Origin: a virus
Virus record (IMG/VR): IMGVR_UViG_3300034082_001582
Location: 1-33,422 of that record
DNA length: 33,422 nucleotides
Strand: one strand, 5' to 3'
Of the stretch, positions 1-4,597 are shown one piece after another (position 1 is the stretch's first letter; every line of letters starts with the position of its first letter). Position numbers and translations under genes: made by a program. Below the pieces are notes generated by a model. The model ran no database searches, was not told the DNA's origin, and worked only from the letters and a program-made list of their open reading frames with translations.

Positions 1-127
1 ATTGTTTTACCAAGTTCCCCAACTGTTTATATAGGAGCGGTTAATATAAATGGAACTGCAGGAGCATATACCAATAGAGAGTCTGCATTCGCGTCAATCG
101 GAGATGGGTTAACAGATGGAGAAGCAG
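1..127. repeat. Terminal direct repeat, left copy (circular overlap)
   Basis: The first 127 bases are identical to the last 127 bases of the window (33296-33422). An exact overlap of this odd length is what a de Bruijn assembler with k=127 leaves when it closes a circle, so I read it as an assembly overlap of a circular or circularly permuted genome, not a biological terminal repeat. The reading frame runs through the overlap without a break (32672 to 183), which supports this. Unique length is 33,295 bp. Confidence 0.93.
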
Positions 128-183
128 CAGCATTTTACACAGCAGTTCAAAATTATAACACAACTTTAAATAGACAAGTATAA
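1..183 (+). CDS. Tail/fibre-associated structural protein, C-terminal part (continues from 32672)
   Basis: These are the last 60 codons and the TAA stop of a gene whose start is at 32672, across the circular join. The frame is open from base 1, with no start of its own, and the first 127 bases repeat the last 127 of the window in the same frame. The residues (IVLPSSPTVYIGAVN, then NGTAGAYTNRESAFASIGDG) resemble the end of a beta-rich, LamG/concanavalin-like surface protein. The TAA overlaps the ATG of the next gene as TAATG, suggesting translational coupling. Function is inferred from its position at the end of the fibre block. Confidence 0.85.
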   Translation: MVLPSSPTVYIGAVNINGTAGAYTNRESAFASIGDGLTDGEAAAFYTAVQNYNTTLNRQV

Positions 184-401
184 TGAAAGTAAGACAATTA
201 AATTTAGAACAAAAAGACCTTTTAATTGGTCAAACTTGGGATGGTGTTCAATTTTTCAATCCAACTCAAGACGCTGACGGCAATTGGTTTATTTCAAATG
301 AAGAAGTAAATGGATGCACACACGAAAATAACGCGTTTGAATGGGTTCACGAATTAGTAGAAATTGATTATAATCCAATTATCAATGAAGCGCTTAATTA
401 A
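183..401 (+). CDS. Small conserved-looking phage protein, function unknown
   Basis: 72 residues starting at an ATG that overlaps the stop of the fibre gene (TAATG). The protein is acidic and aromatic-rich, with no membrane segment or signal peptide. The central part (QFFNPTQDADGNWFIS) followed by an acidic stretch and a Trp-His-Glu segment looks like a small globular domain; I recall similar proteins next to tail-fibre genes in Bacteroidota phages. It lies between the last fibre gene and the lysis genes, so it could be a fibre assembly factor or belong to the lysis cassette. The sequence alone does not decide. Confidence 0.75.
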   Translation: MKVRQLNLEQKDLLIGQTWDGVQFFNPTQDADGNWFISNEEVNGCTHENNAFEWVHELVEIDYNPIINEALN

Positions 402-576
402 TCGTTGGAATAGTCCAACGCCTAACTTTTGGCTAAAGGTTCAAAAGATAGGAATAGTTGCAGGAAGTTTGGGAGTGGTGTTAATCGCTCCCCCTTTTGG
501 CATGGCTGTATTTGGCGGTTACTTAATAGCTAGTGGCTCAATAATTAGCGTTTTATCACAACTTACAATAAAATGA
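385..576 (+). CDS. Holin-like small membrane protein
   Basis: 63 residues. I chose the ATG at 385, which overlaps the previous gene by 17 bp; an upstream TTG at 364 is possible but adds only seven residues. A basic N-terminus (MKRLINRW) is followed by a long hydrophobic region from about residue 20 to 58, rich in Gly, Ala and Val, long enough for two closely spaced membrane segments. Size, hydrophobicity and position just before a spanin-like protein and an endolysin-like enzyme suggest a holin that permeabilises the inner membrane. It could also be a small membrane protein of another kind; holins share little sequence. Confidence 0.6.
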   Translation: MKRLINRWNSPTPNFWLKVQKIGIVAGSLGVVLIAPPFGMAVFGGYLIASGSIISVLSQLTIK

Positions 577-842
577 AAATGGAAATGTACAACTATATTT
601 TAACGGGCTTGATTGCTATCATTTCATACTTTTTAAAGGTTGTCATTACTGAACATAAAGAAATGCAAAGAGAGGTTGTTGAGCTTAGAAATAAAGTAGA
701 CCTCACACACCAAGCTTCGGAAATAAAGATACATAACATTGAAAAAGACCTGCAAAATAGCCTAAAAGATTTAAACAAGAAAATAGACCATCTTACAACT
801 TGTATTGATAAATTGTTTGAAATAAGTAGACAAAAAAACTAA
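573..842 (+). CDS. Membrane-anchored coiled-coil protein, spanin- or holin-accessory-like
   Basis: 89 residues; its ATG overlaps the stop of the holin-like gene (ATGA). One N-terminal membrane segment (about residues 6-23) is followed by a charged helix with heptad spacing of Leu/Val/Ile from about residue 28 to 85, a predicted coiled coil. This topology resembles inner-membrane spanins of the Rz type, which link the inner membrane to an outer-membrane lipoprotein during lysis. No lipoprotein partner is encoded beside it; a small lipoprotein at 3881 could in principle serve. An XhlA-like lysis accessory is the main alternative. The lysis role rests on context. Confidence 0.55.
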   Translation: MKMEMYNYILTGLIAIISYFLKVVITEHKEMQREVVELRNKVDLTHQASEIKIHNIEKDLQNSLKDLNKKIDHLTTCIDKLFEISRQKN

Positions 843-848
843 AAAACC

Positions 849-1427
849 ATGGTACGTAATTACACCGACTTAGAGATAATAAACAGAATAAGAGGGCTTA
901 AATCTTTTAAAGGTTTTCCACTTCAAAGATATATTGTAGGCATTCGATCAAACGAAGATAAAACAAACACGCCAGACGATAAATTCTACATTTTTGAAGG
1001 GGAGCGTTTTATAACTATGACAACGGGGACAACCAACCCGGGTTCTCCGATTTTAGAGGGTGGTTTTTTAAAGTACAATAAAGTAGGTGCGGCGGTTGTG
1101 AAGTCAAACGAGTGCTACTATGACTTATGGAAGCATGGCTATCACATGGGTAAAATGGAGGCACTTGTACAAGTCAATCCTATTATTGTTTATCGTGACG
1201 GGGATAAAGACGGTAAGAGCGAAGAAATAGGCACGCCAATAACGGGGCTTTATGGTATCAACTTTCACACTATGGATTACAACAAATTTTCAAAAGAAAT
1301 TAAAACAAACATAGGCAATTGGTCAGCAGGATGTTCCGTTGTTAATGACTGCGAAAAATTTTATCAATTGATCCCTACTTTTAAGACTCAAAAATTCGTT
1401 ACATATTTTTTATTGCAAGAATTTTGA
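849..1427 (+). CDS. Endolysin-like peptidoglycan enzyme (L,D-transpeptidase/peptidase-like Cys motif)
   Basis: 192 residues. The C-terminal half holds GINFHTMDY (His140) and, 19 residues later, NWSAGCSVV (Ser159, Gly161, Cys162). A His followed by an S-x-G-C motif is the catalytic layout of YkuD-like L,D-transpeptidase folds and of related Cys enzymes acting on peptidoglycan. There is no signal peptide, as expected for an enzyme released by a holin. It follows the holin-like and coiled-coil genes by 6 bp, a standard lysis cassette order. The family call is by motif only; another Cys peptidase or amidase fold is possible. The last codons overlap the next gene at TTGA. Confidence 0.6.
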   Translation: MVRNYTDLEIINRIRGLKSFKGFPLQRYIVGIRSNEDKTNTPDDKFYIFEGERFITMTTGTTNPGSPILEGGFLKYNKVGAAVVKSNECYYDLWKHGYHMGKMEALVQVNPIIVYRDGDKDGKSEEIGTPITGLYGINFHTMDYNKFSKEIKTNIGNWSAGCSVVNDCEKFYQLIPTFKTQKFVTYFLLQEF

Positions 1428-1783
1428 TTGAGTTAAATTTTGATAAATACACTTTATTATTAAGTTTTAATCCTTGTGAGATTTTCACACATTTTGGAGT
1501 AACTGAAATGCATGGTTTAACTTTGTCGGATTGCTTAATTCACACAAACAATACTAAACAAGCATACATAGCAGGGTTCTGTAATTTAGATTTAAATGGC
1601 AAACATTTTGTATTTATTAACCTATCCAGGTGTACGGATGACATTCACACAACGGGCTTAGTCATGCACGAAATGATGCATTTATCGTTTGATCTACATA
1701 CGGAAGAGGAAGAGCTTATAACCTGGGCGGAAGAAGAAACATACAAAATTGTTAAAATAATTAAAAAAAGTATTGCGTATTAG
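1424..1783 (+). CDS. Small HExxH zinc metallopeptidase-like protein
   Basis: 119 residues from a TTG start overlapping the previous stop (TTGA); the next ATG would be at residue 29 and would cut into the fold. HEMMH (residues 82-86) is a canonical zinc-binding HExxH motif, and the acidic run after it (EEEELITWAEEET) offers a Glu third ligand as in gluzincins. It is minimal for a peptidase. Position straight after the endolysin-like gene suggests a role in cell lysis, or in processing a host or virion protein; substrate unknown. The motif is clear, the function is inferred. It is the last gene before a new promoter. Confidence 0.6.
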   Translation: MIELNFDKYTLLLSFNPCEIFTHFGVTEMHGLTLSDCLIHTNNTKQAYIAGFCNLDLNGKHFVFINLSRCTDDIHTTGLVMHEMMHLSFDLHTEEEELITWAEEETYKIVKIIKKSIAY

Positions 1784-1802
1784 TTTTAATTGTGTATATT
1801 TG
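1773..1802 (+). promoter_or_regulatory. Bacteroidota-type promoter P1
   Basis: TTG at 1773-1775, a 19-bp spacer, then TATATTTG at 1795-1802, a perfect match to the Bacteroidota sigma consensus (-33 TTG, -7 TAnnTTTG). The leader reads ATATATATAAC, then AATTAAAACTAGAAACC, and the ATG of the first operon gene is at 1833. The same promoter and leader pattern recurs at 9256 and 11845. Confidence 0.8.
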
Positions 1803-1832
1803 TAATATATATAACAATTAAAACTAGAAACC

Positions 1833-2015
1833 ATGAGAGACTTTAATTTTCAAATGCAAGGGTACGGAGCTTATAAAGTTCAATACACCTCCCCAAAGAC
1901 TGGCAAAACTTGGAGCAAAATAATTACCGACATGCAGGTAATTGATGCAACAAAAAACGCAGACGAGCCAAAAATCAAAGACATTAAGGAACTTATTAGA
2001 ATCGTAAAGTCATGA
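1833..2015 (+). CDS. Small protein of unknown function, first gene of early operon
   Basis: 60 residues. First gene behind promoter P1, with a 30-base leader ending in CTAGAAACC just before the ATG. The sequence is soluble and mixed-charge, beginning MRDFNFQMQGYGAYKVQY, followed by a Lys-rich middle and a basic C-terminus (IKELIRIVKS). It probably forms a small beta-hairpin plus helix. No catalytic or metal motif is seen. Its place at the head of a strongly promoted operon fits a host-takeover or regulatory protein, but that is only a guess from position. Confidence 0.75.
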   Translation: MRDFNFQMQGYGAYKVQYTSPKTGKTWSKIITDMQVIDATKNADEPKIKDIKELIRIVKS

Positions 2016-2161
2016 CTAATCCTGAAAAAATGATATGCTTTTTACTAATTGTAATAAGTGCATTAATAGGCTACATGATCGATGGATTTTATTTATCATT
2101 TATATCGGTTGTTGGCTTAATACTAATCTTTTCAATACTTTCCGAAAATGACGAAGACTAA
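2012..2161 (+). CDS. 49-residue membrane protein
   Basis: A short gene starting with ATG at 2012, overlapping the previous stop (ATGA), and ending with TAA at 2159-2161, 14 bp inside the next gene. Translation begins MTNPEKMICFLLIVISALIG and contains two hydrophobic stretches (about residues 7-21 and 26-43) separated by YMIDGFY, ending in an acidic tail ENDED. This is a two-span membrane hairpin. Overlaps on both sides and the lack of any other frame here make it a likely real gene. Function unknown; such proteins in early operons can act in superinfection exclusion or as inhibitors of host membrane proteins. Confidence 0.7.
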   Translation: MTNPEKMICFLLIVISALIGYMIDGFYLSFISVVGLILIFSILSENDED

Positions 2162-2486
2162 TAGAATTTACTCGAAGATTTTTGGCTATGAAACGCCTGT
2201 TTATTTTTCAGATAGTGAGTTAACTTTTAACTTTTTAAATGAATGCGAGCTAACAGTAAGCTCAAATGAAATGCAAGTACATTTAATTGTCGAAGACGGC
2301 GAGGTGTTTTCAAGTGAAGGCGATTTTGTTTGTTATGTTGGTGACCTAGAACTATTTCAAGACTTTGAAGAAAAAAACAAATGTGAAAAGTGCATGGACA
2401 CAGGGTACATTAGAGCTACAATAGACTTTAATTTACAAGAAAAACGGATAGAGTGTGAATGTGATAAACACTTTAAGTATGTTTAA
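2148..2486 (+). CDS. Small zinc-knuckle protein, function unknown
   Basis: 112 residues, start ATG inside the end of the preceding small gene. The N-terminal 75 residues are acidic and look like a beta-rich domain. The C-terminal 35 residues carry Cys79-x2-Cys82 and Cys103-x-Cys105, with Asp-Thr-Gly-Tyr after the first pair (KCEKCMDTGYI), resembling the zinc repeats of DnaJ-type proteins and zinc ribbons. A single bound zinc is likely. No enzyme motif is seen. It sits in the tightly packed early operon with overlaps on both ends. Its role is not known to me. Confidence 0.75.
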   Translation: MTKTNRIYSKIFGYETPVYFSDSELTFNFLNECELTVSSNEMQVHLIVEDGEVFSSEGDFVCYVGDLELFQDFEEKNKCEKCMDTGYIRATIDFNLQEKRIECECDKHFKYV

Positions 2487-2685
2487 ATGCGAAATTAGAG
2501 CCATAGAGGAGCTTAAAAGAGAGAAACAAAGGAATATAGAGCTTGCGTCTATTGGTTCAATCCTAGGGCATAAAAATGAGCCTTATTATGAGGGAGAAGA
2601 TATAGAGTTTAAACATCCACGTTTCTTAAGTGATCTAAGTCCAGATGAACAAAAGATTTATAACCATATAATTTTAAGAAAATGA
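2479..2685 (+). CDS. Small protein of unknown function
   Basis: 68 residues from the ATG at 2479, which overlaps the preceding stop by 8 bp; an in-frame start at 2455 would extend the overlap to 32 bp and is less likely. The protein is helical and charged (about residues 5-20 rich in Glu, Lys and Arg), then contains EPYYEGEDIEFKHPRF and a C-terminal helix. No known motif is visible. It is part of the 1833-3375 operon, with the next gene overlapping at ATGA. Function unknown. Confidence 0.68.
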   Translation: MFKCEIRAIEELKREKQRNIELASIGSILGHKNEPYYEGEDIEFKHPRFLSDLSPDEQKIYNHIILRK

Positions 2686-2921
2686 CAAATTTTAAAGACA
2701 AAAACGGTGTTGAAATACTGATTGATGACGTGGTATTTGAACGCGTGCATGATGCGTGCGAAGTTAACCAAGAGCTAATTATATTTTCTAAAATCAAAGA
2801 AATCAAAGGGCGGTTCTTTTTATTGACTGCTGGCTATGACTATTCAAACACACCGATTAGCGAGATAATTACATTAGAAGAAAATCATTTAAACATAGAA
2901 GTATTAACTGAACTACGATGA
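2682..2921 (+). CDS. Small protein of unknown function, beta-rich
   Basis: 79 residues, coupled by ATGA overlap to the genes on both sides. It opens with TNFKDKNGVEILIDDVVFE, a pattern like small SH3-like or DUF4926/YopX-type folds in which a Lys-Asp-Lys-Asn-Gly turn precedes a strand. The middle is a set of alternating hydrophobic strands (ELIIFSKIKEIKGRFFLL). No catalytic residues or metal sites are visible. The family resemblance is loose, so I leave the function unknown. Confidence 0.68.
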   Translation: MTNFKDKNGVEILIDDVVFERVHDACEVNQELIIFSKIKEIKGRFFLLTAGYDYSNTPISEIITLEENHLNIEVLTELR

Positions 2922-3142
2922 AACGTTGCTTTACTTGTCGATTTAAATATCCTTTGTTCATGTATTATTTGGATAACTCTAAATACAAAATCAAAGCAAA
3001 TATGGGGAGAACTATTGAATGTAGGTTATGTTCGTTAAAACGCAATCTAAACAACAAAGGATTTACGCATAGGATAGATGGCAAGTTTACATTTACACAC
3101 GCAACTAAAAAACAAATAATAATTAATTTTTTTAAACCATGA
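2918..3142 (+). CDS. Small four-cysteine (zinc finger-like) protein
   Basis: 74 residues, basic. Cys4-x2-Cys7 and Cys35-x2-Cys38 form a four-cysteine zinc site, and the C-terminal half is rich in Lys, Arg and His, as in small nucleic-acid-binding zinc ribbons or treble clefs. It overlaps both neighbours at ATGA. A role in binding DNA, RNA or a host protein during early infection is plausible but unproven; it lacks a complete HNH motif, so I do not call it a nuclease. Confidence 0.68.
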   Translation: MKRCFTCRFKYPLFMYYLDNSKYKIKANMGRTIECRLCSLKRNLNNKGFTHRIDGKFTFTHATKKQIIINFFKP

Positions 3143-3375
3143 AAAATACTAACCAAGTATTCTGGACAATGAAGGACGGAACACAAATAGATGTTGATAC
3201 AATGGATCTAAATCATTTAAGAAATACTTTAAAAATGATTATTAGAAATATAGAAGCAAAAAGAACAAAGCTTACCCATCTACATGGAGAAATAGCACAA
3301 CAAATGTATGATCAAATGATAGAGGAAGAATTTTCAAGTGATAGTGACTATGAAATTTTTATTGGTGAATTATAA
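3139..3375 (+). CDS. Small protein of unknown function, last gene of early operon
   Basis: 78 residues, coupled to the preceding gene by ATGA. It begins with a short strand-turn-strand (QVFWTMKDGTQIDVDTMD), then a helix (HLRNTLKMIIRNIEAKR), and ends in an acidic tail. I recall small phage proteins with a W-x2-KDG pattern followed by an HL-x-N-x-L helix, but no function is known to me. It is followed within 31 bp by a strong intrinsic terminator, so it closes the operon that begins at 1833. Confidence 0.7.
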   Translation: MKNTNQVFWTMKDGTQIDVDTMDLNHLRNTLKMIIRNIEAKRTKLTHLHGEIAQQMYDQMIEEEFSSDSDYEIFIGEL

Positions 3376-3405
3376 TTACTAACTTTACCGCTCATGGTTT
3401 AGGTT

Positions 3406-3440
3406 CTGCGTCGCTCGAAAGGGTGGCGCAGTTTTTTTTT
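3406..3440 (+). terminator. Rho-independent terminator of the early operon
   Basis: CTGCGTCGCTC (3406-3416) pairs with GGGTGGCGCAG (3421-3431) as an 11-bp stem including three G-U pairs, closed by a GAAA tetraloop, and is followed by nine T residues (3432-3440). This is a textbook intrinsic terminator and the most GC-rich hairpin in the region. Confidence 0.88.
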
Positions 3441-3679
3441 GTACAAAGTGTAAAATTTGTAAACCTATTTTGTACACTACTTTGTAGGATTCATAGGGGT
3501 TGTAATGCTTAGTGTACACTTTGGACACTATTAATAAAATAAAAAAAAATAAATTAAAAAAAAATAAAAATATGTTTTCGTGTACAAAAGTGTACAAAAA
3601 CGCTACAACCCTTGTAAACCCTAGAAAGTAGTGTCCAAAAAGTGTACAATTTGCTTTACACAGCTTTACACTTTGTACA
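3440..3679. repeat. 240-bp imperfect inverted repeat with TGTACA iterons; candidate origin or control site
   Basis: Gene-free DNA. The outer ends are exact inverted copies: TGTACAAAGTGTAAA at 3440-3454 and its complement at 3665-3679. Inside, the arms stay related for about 100 bp each (TTGTACAC, TACTTTnTAGG, GGGTTGTA, TGTACACTTTGGACAC recur in the same order with small indels). The palindrome TGTACA occurs at 3440, 3471, 3513, 3581, 3591, 3643 and 3674, with TGGACA/TGTCCA variants at 3522 and 3632. The centre (about 3531-3570) is almost pure A/T. Iterons flanking an AT-rich centre fit a replication origin or a multi-site operator; a terminase pac site is also possible. Which one is not shown. 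Confidence 0.75.
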
Positions 3680-3763
3680 TATCAATAATTATGCTTATTA
3701 TTTATACTCGTTTTAAATTACAATATATTTTAATAAAAGTATAACCAATTAAAATATTATACT

Positions 3764-3839
3764 TAAATTTGAAAACGGAACGGTCAAATCCATATAAAGA
3801 AATTATTTAAAATCCTTATTAAAACAGCTGTTTGACCGT
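3764..3839 (+). promoter_or_regulatory. Possible promoter box and inverted repeat upstream of the lipoprotein gene
   Basis: TAAATTTG at 3764-3771 matches the -7 consensus TAnnTTTG, but no TTG lies at the right distance upstream, so the promoter is weak or needs an activator. Just downstream, ACGGTCAAA (3780-3788) and TTTGACCGT (3831-3839) form a 9-bp perfect inverted repeat 42 bp apart. It could be a two-half-site operator or a long-loop stem in the 5' leader. The rest of 3680-3880 shows no gene. Confidence 0.4.
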
Positions 3840-3880
3840 GGCTTTTTGATGGGGATTTTTGTATTTAAAAAACGGTTAAA

Positions 3881-4042
3881 ATGAAAAAAGTATTAGTAGC
3901 TTTAAGCTTTGTAGCTTTAGCAAGTTGTTCAACAAAAGAACAAACAAGGTCGTTAAAAAATGTGGCTTACACAATTGAAACGACAGTATTAAAAGATGGC
4001 ACTAAACTAAGTGTAGCTCATAATCCTTTATTAAATCAGTAA
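3881..4042 (+). CDS. Small lipoprotein; possible superinfection-exclusion factor
   Basis: A 53-residue gene from ATG 3881 to TAA 4042. It starts MKKVLVALSFVALASC: a basic n-region, a hydrophobic h-region and a lipobox Leu-Ala-Ser-Cys with the lipidated Cys at residue 16. The mature part is only 38 residues, polar, with no Pro-rich stretch. Phage lipoproteins of this size either block superinfection at the cell envelope (Llp/Cor type) or act as outer spanins (Rz1 type). It is far from the lysis genes and leads the replication region, which favours an early envelope role, but a spanin role is not excluded. Confidence 0.72.
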   Translation: MKKVLVALSFVALASCSTKEQTRSLKNVAYTIETTVLKDGTKLSVAHNPLLNQ

Positions 4043-4088
4043 TCATGGGAGAGAATAATTTTAAATGTATAAATGAAATCAAATAATT

Positions 4089-4292
4089 ATGGAAAAATTT
4101 AAACAAAGGAAAAGCACGTTACAGAGACTTATGGTTGATATTGATAATTTAAAAGTTAATCCTGTCCCAGAAATTTTTGGAAACATTAAATTGAAAGATA
4201 AATTTGATTTAAATGATGAAATTAAACAAGTAATTAAAATTTCTAAAAATGATTATTTAGATTTAGAATATATATTTATAACAACAATATGA
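4089..4292 (+). CDS. Small protein of unknown function
   Basis: 67 residues starting at ATG 4089, 46 bp after the lipoprotein gene. The sequence is rich in Lys, Asp and Asn, with a basic N-terminus (MEKFKQRKSTLQRL) and a mostly helical rest; no membrane span or metal motif. Codon usage is AT-rich like the next gene, with which it overlaps at ATGA. It probably belongs to the replication operon that continues through the primase. Function unknown. Confidence 0.62.
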   Translation: MEKFKQRKSTLQRLMVDIDNLKVNPVPEIFGNIKLKDKFDLNDEIKQVIKISKNDYLDLEYIFITTI

Positions 4293-4597
4293 AAAGAGAA
4301 TACATAAAAAAATGGGTTGAAAATGCCCTTACAAGAACTAAAAATGTTAATCAAAAAGCACCAGGTTCTTATGGTTTAAAACATATTTGCGAGGATGCAA
4401 TTGGAGTTTATGTTTCTAATAAAGAAATTATTGATATAATGACTGAATTAGGATTTAAAAAAAAGATAGAAGGTGTTAACTATGATTTTAATATATCTAA
4501 AATAGTTAATAAAGTTGTGTTTAAAAGTAAATTATCAGAAACATATAAAGACAATAATAGAGTTTATCATCCTAGAAGTAAAACTATTGAATTATGA
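4289..4597 (+). CDS. Protein of unknown function, coupled to the primase gene
   Basis: 102 residues, overlapping the preceding gene and the primase gene at ATGA on both sides. It contains GSYGLKHICEDAIGVYVSN followed by a helix and GFKKK; I recall a Y-G-L-K-H pattern of this kind in small phage and mobile-element proteins, whose function I do not know. The order of helices could form a winged or simple HTH-like domain, but no clear recognition helix stands out. Coupling to the primase-helicase suggests a replication accessory role. Confidence 0.65.
   Translation: MKREYIKKWVENALTRTKNVNQKAPGSYGLKHICEDAIGVYVSNKEIIDIMTELGFKKKIEGVNYDFNISKIVNKVVFKSKLSETYKDNNRVYHPRSKTIEL

Noticed and set aside
3385-3597. 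Reverse-strand open frame of 70 codons across the intergenic region
   Set aside because: It runs through the inverted repeats and A/T tracts and has low-complexity Phe/Leu content; no start context, and no reverse-strand gene is supported elsewhere.
3440-3679. CRISPR array
   Set aside because: The repeats are short palindromes of about 6-15 bp at uneven spacing with no unique spacers of constant length.
4045-4086. 13-codon ORF between the lipoprotein gene and the 4089 gene
   Set aside because: Very short, no supporting context; could be a leader peptide but nothing indicates it.
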